Source: Streptomyces echinoruber (GTDB taxonomy: Bacteria; Actinomycetota; Actinomycetes; Streptomycetales; Streptomycetaceae). From it: DNA of 64,000 bases. Location: positions 121,145 through 185,144 of the forward strand of contig NZ_BMWH01000010.1 in assembly GCF_014651135.1 (NCBI RefSeq), read 5' to 3'. The notes beneath the pieces were generated by a model. That model was not told where the DNA came from, did no database searches, and worked only from the letters and a program-made list of their open reading frames with translations. The position numbers were made by a program, and so were the translations under genes. The number at the start of each line of letters is the position of its first letter. Positions within the stretch are counted from its first letter, which is position 1. Of the stretch, positions 18,242 to 26,589 are shown one piece after another.

Positions 18242-18730
18242 TCAGGCGGTCGTGGCGCGTGCCGTCCGCAGGGCCTCCGCCAGGGCCTGCGGGTCGCGGG
18301 TCGACAGATACAGGTACGGGGTCGGGTCCTCGGGATCGGCGACCTCCACGCGCAGCGCCGTGGGGATGTAGGAGCGCAGCAGCAGGAAGGCCCGGGTGTC
18401 GGCCCGGTACGTGCGCCAGGCGCGGGCCTCCTCGGCGTCCAGCACCTCCGCCTCGCCCAGCGCCGCGACCGGGATGCGCGCGTCGCCCGCGACCAGCAGC
18501 CCGCCCACCACGCGGATGCGCGGCGAGCCGTAGGAACTGGCGCAGACCGCCGCGGCCGCCGTGCCGCCGGCCAGGCCGCCCAGCATCGGCAGCGTGCCGA
18601 ACGGCAGGAAGACCAGGGCCAGCGCGATCCCCACCAGCAGGCTGATCAGCCACCAGGAGCGGGGCGCGGTGAGACGCTCGTCGTAGGACGGTGCGGACGC
18701 CGGGACGGACGGCGGGACGGAAGACTGCAT
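18242..18730 (-). CDS. DUF3093 family membrane protein
   Basis: A 162-residue protein. Two adjacent membrane helices (about residues 26-65, WWLISLLVGIALALVFLPFG and a following Ala/Gly-rich segment) anchor a C-terminal soluble domain that begins at RIRVVGGLLVAGDARIPVAALGEAEVLD, the usual DUF3093 pattern. The domain probably faces the cytoplasm and has a PH-like fold by prediction only. It is divergent from the thioesterase gene, with 82 bases for both promoters. Confidence 0.82.
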   Translation of the reverse strand: MQSSVPPSVPASAPSYDERLTAPRSWWLISLLVGIALALVFLPFGTLPMLGGLAGGTAAAAVCASSYGSPRIRVVGGLLVAGDARIPVAALGEAEVLDAEEARAWRTYRADTRAFLLLRSYIPTALRVEVADPEDPTPYLYLSTRDPQALAEALRTARATTA

Positions 18731-18812
18731 GGAGCCAAGCTTGGCACGCCCCCGTCGGCGGCCCGCCGCACGGGTGAGGCACGGGGTCCGGACGCGGGTA
18801 AGGTCTGCGGCT

Positions 18813-19397
18813 GTGAGTGGAACGTCCCCAGCCCTGACACCGCCCGCCGACGCCGTGCCGCCGGTGCGGCACCCCGACGCGCCCGCGCCCGGCGAACTCC
18901 TCGGCGCGCACTACGGGCAGTGCTTCGGATGCGGCGACGACCAGCCGCACGGCCTGCACCTGCAGGCGCGGGCCGGTGAGGGGGTCAGCATCACCGCCGA
19001 GTTCACCGTCCGGCCCGCCCACCAGGGCGCGCCCGGCCTGGCGCACGGCGGCGTGCTCGCCACCGCGCTCGACGAGGCGCTCGGCTCGCTCAACTGGCTG
19101 CTGCGCACCATCGCCGTGACCGGGCGGCTGGAGACCGACTTCGTCCGCCCGGTGCCGGTCGGCACGACCCTCTACCTGGAGGCCGAGGTCACCGCCGTGT
19201 CCGGCCGCAAGATCTACTCGACCGCCACCGGACGCCTCGGCGGCCCCGACGGGCCCGTGGCGGTGCGCGCCGACGCCCTGTTCGTCGAGGTCAAGGTCGA
19301 CCACTTCGTCCACCACGGCCGCCAGGAGGAGATCCGGGCCGCCCTGAACGACCCGGACCAGGTCCGGCGCGCCCGCGCCTTCGAGGTGAACCCGTGA
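18813..19397 (+). CDS. HotDog-fold PaaI-type thioesterase
   Basis: A 194-residue protein with a HotDog thioesterase domain. The motif HQGAPGLAHGGVLATALDEALG contains the catalytic-type Gly-Gly and Asp/Glu residues of the PaaI/4HBT superfamily, which hydrolyses acyl-CoA thioesters. A Cys-containing segment YGQCFGCGDDQPHGLHL precedes it, as in the actinobacterial branch. I chose the GTG at 18813 (VSGTSPALTPP) because the frame upstream is Arg-rich and unlike the family. Its last bases overlap the dut start (GTGA). Confidence 0.84.
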   Translation: MSGTSPALTPPADAVPPVRHPDAPAPGELLGAHYGQCFGCGDDQPHGLHLQARAGEGVSITAEFTVRPAHQGAPGLAHGGVLATALDEALGSLNWLLRTIAVTGRLETDFVRPVPVGTTLYLEAEVTAVSGRKIYSTATGRLGGPDGPVAVRADALFVEVKVDHFVHHGRQEEIRAALNDPDQVRRARAFEVNP

Positions 19398-19957
19398 GCC
19401 CGGCCCCCCGAGACCCGCTGCCCGTCCTCGTCCGGCGTGTCGATCCGGAGGTACCGCTTCCGGCGTACGCGCACCCCGGTGACGCGGGTGCCGATCTGCG
19501 CACCACCGTGGCCTGCGAGTTGGCGCCGGGCGAGCGGGCGGTGCTGCCCACCGGGGTGTCTGTCGCGCTGCCGGAGGGGTACGCGGCGTTCGTGCATCCG
19601 CGGTCCGGCCTCGCCGCCCGGTGCGGTGTCGCGCTCGTGAACGCCCCGGGGACGGTTGATGCCGGGTACCGTGGGGAGATCAAGGTGATCGTGGTGAATC
19701 TCGACCCGCGCGAGTCCGTGCGGTTCGAGCGCTTCGACCGGATTGCCCAACTGGTCGTCCAGCAGGTCGAGAGGGTCCGCTTCCACGAGGTCGCGGAGCT
19801 TCCCGACTCGGCGCGGGCCGAGGGGGGCTTCGGGTCCACCGGCGGCCATGCCGCCGTGGAAAGCACAAGCGACAGCACAAGCGGTCATGTCGCCGTGGGC
19901 GGCACTACGGGTGGGTATCGATACGCTTCGGTCGTATCCGACCGGGAAGGACAGTGA
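19394..19957 (+). CDS. dut: dUTP diphosphatase
   Basis: A 187-residue trimeric dUTPase that converts dUTP to dUMP and pyrophosphate, keeping uracil out of DNA and supplying dTMP synthesis. All five motifs are visible: HPGDAGADL (1), PRSGLAARCGVA (2), NAPGTVDAGYRGE (3, with the catalytic Asp), DRIAQLVVQ (4) and AEGGFGSTG (5). After motif 5 there is an unusual extra tail of about 40 residues rich in Ser/Thr/Gly with a repeated SDSTSGHVAV-like segment, longer than in most bacterial dUTPases. The GTG start overlaps the thioesterase stop; the DUF3710 gene starts one base after the stop. Confidence 0.93.
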   Translation: MSPAPRDPLPVLVRRVDPEVPLPAYAHPGDAGADLRTTVACELAPGERAVLPTGVSVALPEGYAAFVHPRSGLAARCGVALVNAPGTVDAGYRGEIKVIVVNLDPRESVRFERFDRIAQLVVQQVERVRFHEVAELPDSARAEGGFGSTGGHAAVESTSDSTSGHVAVGGTTGGYRYASVVSDREGQ

Positions 19958-19958
19958 C

Positions 19959-20717
19959 GTGTTCGGACGTCGCAAGAAGAAGGGTGCCGCCAGGGACGCG
20001 GCAGGCGAGGCCGAGCAGGTCGTCGACAGCGTCGCCGAGGCGGAGGACGAGGCCGAGCGCGAGCGCGTACGGCTGGAGCCGGCACCGCGGCCCGACGGAC
20101 CGTGGGACGTCTCCGAGGTCCGCGAACCGGGTGAGGGCCGCGTGGACCTGGGCGGCCTGTTCGTGCCGGGCGTCGACGGCATGGAGCTGCGCGTGGAGGT
20201 CGCGGGCGACGCGATCGTCGCCGCGACCGTCGTGCTGCGCGACAGCGCGATCCAGCTCCAGGCCTTCGCCGCACCCAAGCGCGAGGGCATCTGGACCGAG
20301 GTGCGCGAGGAGATCGCCTCCGGCATCACCCAGCAGGGTGGCATCGTCGACGAGGTCGAGGGCCCGCTCGGCTGGGAACTGCGGGCCCAGGTGCCGGTGC
20401 AGCTGCCGGACGGCACGGGCGGCTTCCAGGTCGTGCGCTTCGTCGGCGTGGACGGTCCCCGCTGGTTCCTGCGCGGCGTGATCTCCGGCCAGGCCGCGGT
20501 GCACCCGGAGACGGCCGGGCTGCTGGAGCAGATCTTCCGGGACACGGTCGTCGTGCGCGGCAGCGGCCCGATGGCGCCGCGCGACCCGATCGTGCTCAAG
20601 CTGCCCAACGACGCCCAGATGGTGCCCGAGGGCGTCCAGCAGGACGACGGCGGCTCCCGCTTCTCCGGGGGCATGGGCCGGCTGCAGCGCGGACCGGAGA
20701 TCACCGAGGTCCGCTGA
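19959..20717 (+). CDS. DUF3710 family protein
   Basis: A 252-residue actinobacterial protein of unknown function that is regularly found next to dut. It begins with a basic patch (FGRRKKKGAARD), followed by an acidic helix and a mixed alpha/beta domain (GGLFVPGVDGMELRVEV, GIWTEVREEIASGI, WFLRGVISGQAA). There is no membrane segment. The GTG at 19959 follows GGAAGG in the dut tail. A hairpin follows the stop at 20739-20765. Confidence 0.87.
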   Translation: MFGRRKKKGAARDAAGEAEQVVDSVAEAEDEAERERVRLEPAPRPDGPWDVSEVREPGEGRVDLGGLFVPGVDGMELRVEVAGDAIVAATVVLRDSAIQLQAFAAPKREGIWTEVREEIASGITQQGGIVDEVEGPLGWELRAQVPVQLPDGTGGFQVVRFVGVDGPRWFLRGVISGQAAVHPETAGLLEQIFRDTVVVRGSGPMAPRDPIVLKLPNDAQMVPEGVQQDDGGSRFSGGMGRLQRGPEITEVR

Positions 20718-20738
20718 GTACCGCCGGCCGTACGAGAG

Positions 20739-20765
20739 GGGCCGCATCCCGACGGGGTGCGGCCC
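20739..20765. terminator. Hairpin after the dut operon
   Basis: GGGCCGCATCCC pairs with GGGGTGCGGCCC (one G-T pair) around a short loop, directly after the DUF3710 stop. The bases that follow to 20990 are rich in short GCCGTACGG repeats and hold no gene that I can see. Confidence 0.6.
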
Positions 20766-20996
20766 TGTCGCCGTACGGCGGCACCGTCGCCGTACGGCCT
20801 CGCCGCCGTCGGCGTGCGCACGCCGGCCGGTGTCGTACGGCACCGCCGCGGCCGTACGGCACCGCTCCTGCGGAGGAGGGCCGACGCGGGCCCCGTATCC
20901 GGCGCCACCGCGCCCCGGAGCCGGGCGGGGAACGCCGGTTCGAGCGGTGATCCCGGTGGGTACGGTCCCGTCAGGGTGTCCCGGTAGGCTTCCCGT

Positions 20997-21395
20997 ATGA
21001 GTGCTGTTCCTCGTTCCGACAAGCCGGTGGGCCGCTTCCGGCGCATACTGGACCGGCTCTCCTCTTCGCAGGAGGACCTGGAGTCCGAGGAGCTGCGGGA
21101 GGACGCCGAGACAGCGGGCTGCACGCGGATCGGCGACTGCCAGGACCGGCAGGTCGTCACCGTTACTGGTACCTTGCGCACGGTCACCCTGCGGCCGCGC
21201 GCGGGTGTTCCGGCCCTGGAGGCCGAGCTGTTCGACGGCTCCGCGCCGCTGGACGTGGTCTGGCTCGGCCGGCGCTCCATCACGGGGATAGAGCCGGGGC
21301 GCAAGCTGATCGCATCGGGCCGGATCTCGATGAGCCGGGGCCGCCGGGTGCTGTTCAACCCCAAGTACGAACTGAGACCCCTCGGACGGGAGTAG
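20997..21395 (+). CDS. OB-fold nucleic-acid-binding domain protein
   Basis: A 132-residue protein with an OB-fold domain: TVTGTLRTVTLRPRAGVPALEAELFDG, then VVWLGRRSITGIEPGRKLIASGRISMSRGRRVLFNPKYEL. This is the RecG/tRNA-synthetase-like anticodon/ssDNA-binding type. The substrate is unknown. An acidic helix of about 40 residues precedes it. Only 3 bases separate its stop from the DUF3159 start, so they form an operon. Confidence 0.87.
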   Translation: MSAVPRSDKPVGRFRRILDRLSSSQEDLESEELREDAETAGCTRIGDCQDRQVVTVTGTLRTVTLRPRAGVPALEAELFDGSAPLDVVWLGRRSITGIEPGRKLIASGRISMSRGRRVLFNPKYELRPLGRE

Positions 21396-21398
21396 CCC

Positions 21399-22220
21399 GT
21401 GACGCCACTCGACGAGCCCACCGACGACATCTCCGCACAGGACGCCCGGGCCGTGACGGAGGCCGCGCTGTTCGAGGCGTTCGGCGGAGTGCGGGGCATG
21501 ATCGAGACGGTGCTGCCCGGCCTGCTCTTCGTCACGATCTACACGATCGACAAGAACCTGCACCTGTCGGCCCTCGCCGCCCTGGCCGTGTCGCTGGTGC
21601 TGGTCGTGGTCCGGCTCGCCCTGCGCGACACCGTCAAGCACGCCTTCAGCGGCGTCTTCGGGGTCGTCTTCGGCGTGGTCTTCGCGATGATGACGGGCAA
21701 GGCCAAGGACTTCTACCTGCCCGGCATGCTCTACACGCTGGGCCTGGGCCTGGCGTACATCGTCACCACGCTCGCCGGCGTGCCGCTGATCGGCCTCCTC
21801 CTCGGCCCGGTGTTCAAGGAGAACCTCTCCTGGCGCACCCGCAACCCCGGCCGCAAGAAGGCCTACGCCAAGGCGAGCTGGGCCTGGGGCCTGATCCTGC
21901 TGGGCAAGTGCGCGATCCTCTTCCCCCTGTACTGGTGGGCCGACACCACGCAGCTCGGCTGGGTCCTGGTCGCCCTGAAGATCCCGCCCTTCCTGCTGGC
22001 CGTGTGGCTGACCTGGGTCTTTTTGGCGAAGGCGCCCGCACCGATCGACGTCTTCGCCGAGATGGAGGCCGCCGAGAAGGCGGAGCGGGAGCGCGAGGAG
22101 CGCCGGCGCGCCGAACGGACCCCGGCGGACACGGTCGTCGGCGAGGGCCCGCGGCCGCTCGTGGACGGCGCGGAGCGGGCCCCGTCCGCCGAGTCCCGCG
22201 GACGGCACCGCAAGCAGTAG
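21399..22220 (+). CDS. DUF3159 family membrane protein
   Basis: A 273-residue integral membrane protein with about five or six hydrophobic helices (e.g. VLPGLLFVTIYTI, LAALAVSLVLVVVRLAL, FGVVFGVVFAMM, LYTLGLGLAYIVTTL, WGLILLGKCAILFPLYWW). The C-terminal 50 residues are highly charged (AEMEAAEKAEREREERRRAERT), probably cytosolic. The family neighbours OB-fold and TrkA genes across actinobacteria, which suggests a link with ion homeostasis; the function is not established. The GTG start lies 3 bases after the OB-fold gene. Confidence 0.87.
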   Translation: MTPLDEPTDDISAQDARAVTEAALFEAFGGVRGMIETVLPGLLFVTIYTIDKNLHLSALAALAVSLVLVVVRLALRDTVKHAFSGVFGVVFGVVFAMMTGKAKDFYLPGMLYTLGLGLAYIVTTLAGVPLIGLLLGPVFKENLSWRTRNPGRKKAYAKASWAWGLILLGKCAILFPLYWWADTTQLGWVLVALKIPPFLLAVWLTWVFLAKAPAPIDVFAEMEAAEKAEREREERRRAERTPADTVVGEGPRPLVDGAERAPSAESRGRHRKQ

Positions 22221-22261
22221 GCCGCGCAGGACGATTCCCGCGCCTCTCCACCACTCCCACG

Positions 22262-22346
22262 ACTCGCGACCCCTACGGCCCGCGATTCGCGACTCCCACG
22301 GCCCACGCGATTCGTGGCTCCCGCGGCCCACAATTCGCGGCTCCCA
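22262..22346. repeat. Imperfect tandem repeat of about 24 bp
   Basis: Four imperfect copies of a unit like ATTCGCGACTCCCACGGCC(CAC) run directly into the long hairpin at 22348. The repeat is not coding. Confidence 0.7.
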
Positions 22347-22347
22347 C

Positions 22348-22401
22348 GACGGCGAGGGGCGCCCGGAGGAACTCCAACTCCTCCGGGCGCCCCTCGCCGT
22401 C
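22348..22401. terminator. Long bidirectional terminator hairpin (23-bp perfect stem)
   Basis: Bases 22348-22370 and 22379-22401 are perfectly complementary over 23 bp, with an 8-base loop. The hairpin lies between the convergent DUF3159 and TrkA genes. Confidence 0.82.
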
Positions 22402-22439
22402 TCGTGACGTGTGGCGGGCTCGCCGTGCCTGCCGGCGGA

Positions 22440-23126
22440 TCAGCCCCCCGCGCCCTCGCGGTCCTCGCGCCGCACCGACAGCAGCTCCTCCAGCTGCTGC
22501 TCCCGGGCCTGGGCGGCGACGAAGAGCAGCTCGTCGCCGGCCTCCAGGGAGTCCTCCTGCGAGGGGGTGAGGACGCGGTGGCCGCGGATGATGGTGACCA
22601 GGGAGGTGTCCGCGGGCCACTGGACGTCGCCGACCTGGGTGCCGGCCAGGGCCGACTCCTCCGGCAGGGTCAGCTCGACGAGGTTGGCGTCGCCGTGGCT
22701 GAAGCGCAGCAGCCGCACCAGGTCGCCGACGCTGACCGCCTCCTCGACGAGCGCGGACATCAGGCGCGGGGTGGAGACGGCGACGTCCACGCCCCAGGCC
22801 TCGTTGAAGAGCCACTCGTTCTTGGGGTTGTTCACGCGGGCGACGACGCGCGGAACGGCGTACTCCGTCTTGGCGAGCAGGGAGACGACCAGGTTGACCT
22901 TGTCGTCGCCGGTCGCGGCGATGACGACGTTGCAGCGCTGCAGCGCCGCCTCGTCGAGGGAGGTGATCTCGCAGGCGTCGGCGAGCAGCCACTCCGCCTG
23001 CGGCACGCGCTCGACCGAGATCGCGGTCGGCGCCTTGTCGATGAGCAGGACCTCGTGGCCGTTCTCCAGCAGCTCGCCCGCGATGGAGCGGCCGACCGCG
23101 CCGGCCCCGGCGATGGCGACCCTCAT
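22440..23126 (-). CDS. TrkA-family potassium uptake regulatory protein (second of pair)
   Basis: A 228-residue RCK protein. The N-terminal Rossmann domain has the NAD-binding motif VAIAGAGAVGRSIAGELLENGHEVLLIDK; the C-terminal RCK_C/TrkA_C domain begins near LRFSHGDANLVELTLPEESALAGTQVGD. Such subunits form the cytosolic gating ring of Trk/Ktr-type K+ transporters. The ATG overlaps the stop of the upstream paralogue (TCAT junction), so the two are coupled and probably act as a hetero-ring. An acidic/basic C-terminal tail follows. Transcription would end at the 23-bp hairpin. Confidence 0.92.
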   Translation of the reverse strand: MRVAIAGAGAVGRSIAGELLENGHEVLLIDKAPTAISVERVPQAEWLLADACEITSLDEAALQRCNVVIAATGDDKVNLVVSLLAKTEYAVPRVVARVNNPKNEWLFNEAWGVDVAVSTPRLMSALVEEAVSVGDLVRLLRFSHGDANLVELTLPEESALAGTQVGDVQWPADTSLVTIIRGHRVLTPSQEDSLEAGDELLFVAAQAREQQLEELLSVRREDREGAGG

Positions 23127-23797
23127 CAGTGACCGCCCTCCTCTTCCGGGCCCTCGGCGAAGGCCGCCTCGACCTTTTCCACGTCGCTGGTCCGCATCAT
23201 CACGTGCACCAGGTCGCCCTCCTGCAGCACCGTCTGCGAGGTGGGCAGGATCGCCTCGCCGAGCCGGGTGAGGAACGCGACGCGCACCCCGGTCTCCTCC
23301 TGCAGCTTGCTGATCTTGTGGCCGACCCACTTCGGGGAGGCGTGCACCTCCGCGAGCTGGACCCCGCCGGTCGGGTCCCGCCACAGCGGCTCGGCGCCGG
23401 AGGGCAGCAGGCGGCGCAGCATCTGGTCGGCGGTCCAGCGGACCGTCGCCACCGTGGGGATGCCCAGGCGCTGGTAGACCTCGGCGCGGCGGGGGTCGTA
23501 GATGCGGGCCGCGACGTTCTCGACGCCGAACATCTCGCGGGCCACGCGCGCGGAGATGATGTTCGAGTTGTCGCCGCTGGAGACGGCCGCGAAGGCGCCG
23601 GCCTCCTCGATGCCCGCCTCGCGCAGGGTGTCCTGGTCGAAGCCGATCCCGGTGACCCGGCGGCCGCCGAACCCCGGGCCCAGGCGGCGGAAGGCGGTGG
23701 GGTCCTGGTCGATCACCGCGACCGTGTGCCCCTGTTGCTCCAGGGTCTGGGCGAGAGCGGAGCCCACTCTCCCGCAGCCCATGATGACGATGTGCAC
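23126..23797 (-). CDS. TrkA-family potassium uptake regulatory protein (first of pair)
   Basis: A 223-residue RCK protein with the NAD-binding Rossmann motif VIMGCGRVGSALAQTLEQQGHTVAVIDQD at its N-terminus, split from a C-terminal TrkA_C domain (HKISKLQEETGVRVAFLTR). I chose the GTG at 23797 because GGAAGGA precedes it at six bases. It is upstream of, and overlaps, its paralogue. It is divergent from the KimA-like permease gene, which suggests that all three serve K+ transport. Confidence 0.91.
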   Translation of the reverse strand: MHIVIMGCGRVGSALAQTLEQQGHTVAVIDQDPTAFRRLGPGFGGRRVTGIGFDQDTLREAGIEEAGAFAAVSSGDNSNIISARVAREMFGVENVAARIYDPRRAEVYQRLGIPTVATVRWTADQMLRRLLPSGAEPLWRDPTGGVQLAEVHASPKWVGHKISKLQEETGVRVAFLTRLGEAILPTSQTVLQEGDLVHVMMRTSDVEKVEAAFAEGPEEEGGH

Positions 23798-24091
23798 GAC
23801 CGTCCTTCCGGTGTTCAAAGTGACTGCTCAGCCCCATCAGGGTCTCAGACGATGGCCCAAGCTACACACGAGCGGCGCGGGGAGGTACCCCTGGGCCCCG
23901 AGGAGACACCCGTACCGCGGGGAGCACTTCCCGCGCCGCGAGGGCCGCGGGGGAGGCATCCCCGTGCGCGGTTTCGGCCGGCGGCGGCCGCGCACACCCG
24001 GCGGAGCCGGCGGCACCCGGGGACGGCGAGCGGCGTCCGGCGGCGAGCGGCACCTGACGGCGGCGGGCGGCGATAGGCGACGGGGCGGCGT

Positions 24092-24187
24092 TCAGCGGCG
24101 TGTGATGCTGCGCACGCTGCACAGGGTGAGAAATCCGAGGCCGAGGAGGGCGGCGGCGGCACCGATCAGCTCGGCGGGTGCGGGCAT
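24092..24187 (-). CDS. Small hydrophobic protein, 31 aa
   Basis: A very short gene with an excellent ribosome binding site: GGGAGG lies four bases before the ATG at 24187. The product (MPAPAELIGAAAALLGLGFL...) is one membrane helix followed by the basic tail SITRR, so a single-pass membrane peptide with its C-terminus inside is likely. It lies between the TrkA pair and the permease, on the TrkA strand, about 295 bases upstream of the first trkA. A role as an accessory peptide of the transporter is inference. Confidence rests on the start signals, not on homology. Confidence 0.5.
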   Translation of the reverse strand: MPAPAELIGAAAALLGLGFLTLCSVRSITRR

Positions 24188-24348
24188 GGGACCTCCCGGG
24201 GTGCGGGACGGACGGGTTTCGCCATCTAGGCACGCAGGCCCCTTCACCTGCGGAATTCGTGACGCTCGTGGGGAGCTTTTTCACTCGGGAGGCAGATGGG
24301 GGGTGGCAGGTGGGCGACCGGCTGTTCGAAGGCTTACGATCCTCTGTT

Positions 24349-26394
24349 GTGTCCAAACTGACCGACGTGCCCAAACGGATTCTCATCGGGCGCGCACTGC
24401 GCAGCGACCGGCTGGGGGAAACGCTCCTGCCGAAGCGCATCGCTCTCCCCGTGTTCGCCTCCGACCCGCTGTCCTCCGTGGCGTACGCCCCCGGGGAGGT
24501 GCTGCTGGTCCTGTCGATCGCGGGCGTGTCGGCGTACCACTTCAGTCCGTGGATCGCCCTCGCGGTCGTCGTGCTGATGTTCACGGTGGTCGCCTCCTAC
24601 CGGCAGAACGTGCACGCCTACCCCAGCGGCGGCGGCGACTACGAGGTGGCGACCACCAACCTCGGCCCGAAGGCGGGCCTGACCGTCGCCAGCGCCCTGC
24701 TCGTCGACTACGTCCTCACGGTCGCCGTGTCGATCTCCTCCGGCATCGAGAACCTCGGCTCCGCGATCCCGTTCGTCGTCGAGCACAAGGTGGCCTGCGC
24801 GGTCGCCGTGATCCTGCTGCTGACGCTGATGAACCTGCGCGGCGTGAAGGAGTCCGGCAAGCTCTTCGCGATCCCGACGTACGTCTTCGTCTCCGGCGTC
24901 TTCATCATGATCGCGTGGGGCGCGTTCCGCGGGCTGGTCCTCGGCGACACCATGCGGGCGCCCACCGCGCAGTACACGATCAGGGCCGAACACCAGGGTC
25001 TGGCGGGCTTCGCCCTGGTCTTCCTGCTCCTGCGGGCCTTCTCCTCCGGCTGCGCCGCGCTCACCGGCGTGGAGGCGATCTCCAACGGCGTGCCGGCCTT
25101 CCGCAAGCCCAAGTCGAAGAACGCGGCGACCACGCTGGCGATGATGGGCCTGCTGGCCGTCACCATGTTCTGCGGCATCATCGTCCTCGCCCTGACCACC
25201 AAGGTCCGCATGGCCGAGAACCCGGCCACCGACCTGCTGCGGAACGGGGTCGGCGTCGGTGCGGGCTACGTGCAGAACCCGGTGATCACCCAGGTCGCCG
25301 AGGCCGTCTTCGGCAAGGGCAGCTTCCTGTTCGTGGTGCTGGCCGCGGCCACCGCGCTGGTGCTGTTCCTCGCCGCCAACACCGCCTACAACGGCTTCCC
25401 CGTCCTCGGCTCCATCCTCGCCCAGGACCGCTACCTGCCCCGCCAGCTGCACACCCGCGGCGACCGCCTCGCCTTCTCCAACGGCATCGTGCTGCTGGCC
25501 GGCGCCGCGACCCTGCTGACGCTGATCTACGGCGCCGACTCCACGCGCCTGATCCAGCTGTACATCGTCGGCGTGTTCGTGTCCTTCACGCTCAGCCAGA
25601 CCGGCATGGTCCGGCACTGGAACCGCCACCTGGCCACCGAGCGGGACCCCGGCCGGCGCCGCCACATGCTGCGCTCCCGGGCCATCAACACCTTCGGCGC
25701 CTTCCTCACCGGCCTGGTGCTGGTCGTCGTGCTGGTCACCAAGTTCACGCACGGCGCCTGGGTGGCGCTGCTCGGCATGTGCATCTTCTACGTCACGATG
25801 ACGGCGATCCGCCGCCACTACGACAGCGTGGCCGAGGAACTCGCCGCCCCCGAGAGCGCCAGCGACGACATCGTGCGCCCCTCCCGCGTGCACTCCGTCG
25901 TCCTCGTCTCCAAGATCCACCGTCCGGCGCTGCGCGCCCTCGCCTACGCCAAGCTGCTGCGCTCCGACACCCTGGAGGCGCTCACCGTCAACGTCGACGC
26001 GGCCGAGACCAGGGCGCTGCGCGAGGAGTGGGAACGGCGCGGCATCGACGTACCCCTGAAGGTCCTCGACTCGCCCTACCGCGAGATCACCCGGCCGGTC
26101 ATCGAGTACGTCAAGCGGCTGCGCAAGGAGTCCCCGCGCGACGCCGTCTCCGTGATCATCCCGGAGTACGTGGTCGGCCACTGGTACGAGCACCTGCTGC
26201 ACAACCAGAGCGCCCTGCGGCTCAAGGGCCGCCTGCTGTTCACCCCGGGCGTCATGGTCACTTCCGTGCCCTACCAGCTGGCCTCCTCCGAGGCGGCCAA
26301 GCGGCGGGCCCGCCGCGAGTGGAGCGCACCGGGGTCCGTACGGCGCGGGCCGGCCGTGGAGCGGCCGAAGGAGTCCTCCGACTCCCGGGCGTGA
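24349..26394 (+). CDS. APC-family permease, KimA-like K+ transporter
   Basis: A 681-residue APC-superfamily protein: about twelve membrane helices up to residue 470, then a cytosolic C-terminal domain with a USP-like alpha/beta pattern (VHSVVLVSKIHRPALRALAYAK, ALTVNVDAAETRALREEWER). This layout matches Bacillus KimA, a high-affinity K+:H+ symporter. The divergent TrkA genes support a K+ role, but amino-acid transport cannot be excluded. The GTG at 24349 gives the usual start MSKLTDVPKRILIGRALRS. No clear ribosome binding site is seen, so it may be leaderless. I see no ydaO-type c-di-AMP riboswitch upstream. Confidence 0.85.
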   Translation: MSKLTDVPKRILIGRALRSDRLGETLLPKRIALPVFASDPLSSVAYAPGEVLLVLSIAGVSAYHFSPWIALAVVVLMFTVVASYRQNVHAYPSGGGDYEVATTNLGPKAGLTVASALLVDYVLTVAVSISSGIENLGSAIPFVVEHKVACAVAVILLLTLMNLRGVKESGKLFAIPTYVFVSGVFIMIAWGAFRGLVLGDTMRAPTAQYTIRAEHQGLAGFALVFLLLRAFSSGCAALTGVEAISNGVPAFRKPKSKNAATTLAMMGLLAVTMFCGIIVLALTTKVRMAENPATDLLRNGVGVGAGYVQNPVITQVAEAVFGKGSFLFVVLAAATALVLFLAANTAYNGFPVLGSILAQDRYLPRQLHTRGDRLAFSNGIVLLAGAATLLTLIYGADSTRLIQLYIVGVFVSFTLSQTGMVRHWNRHLATERDPGRRRHMLRSRAINTFGAFLTGLVLVVVLVTKFTHGAWVALLGMCIFYVTMTAIRRHYDSVAEELAAPESASDDIVRPSRVHSVVLVSKIHRPALRALAYAKLLRSDTLEALTVNVDAAETRALREEWERRGIDVPLKVLDSPYREITRPVIEYVKRLRKESPRDAVSVIIPEYVVGHWYEHLLHNQSALRLKGRLLFTPGVMVTSVPYQLASSEAAKRRARREWSAPGSVRRGPAVERPKESSDSRA

Positions 26395-26424
26395 GCCCCC
26401 TCGGTGCCCCGGGGCCGGGGCCGA

Positions 26425-26479
26425 CCGTGTCCGGGGTGCCCGGGGCGGCGGTCCCGTGCCCCGGGCACCCCGGACACGG
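26425..26479 (+). terminator. Terminator hairpin (22-bp perfect stem) after KimA-like gene
   Basis: Bases 26425-26446 and 26458-26479 form a perfect 22-bp stem (CCGTGTCCGGGG...CCCCGGACACGG) with an 11-base loop, 30 bases after the stop. Confidence 0.8.
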
Positions 26480-26589
26480 GTGGAGGGGGCGGACGACGGC
26501 CGCCACGGGTGAGGGGGCGGACGGCGGCCGCGTAGACTGGTGGGCTGTTGTCCGGCCCTGCCCCCGCACCGATCTGGAGTCACCCCGCC

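Noticed and set aside
24188..24348. c-di-AMP (ydaO-type) riboswitch before the KimA-like gene
   Set aside because: The leader is short and I could not find the conserved core; the GTG start may even be leaderless.
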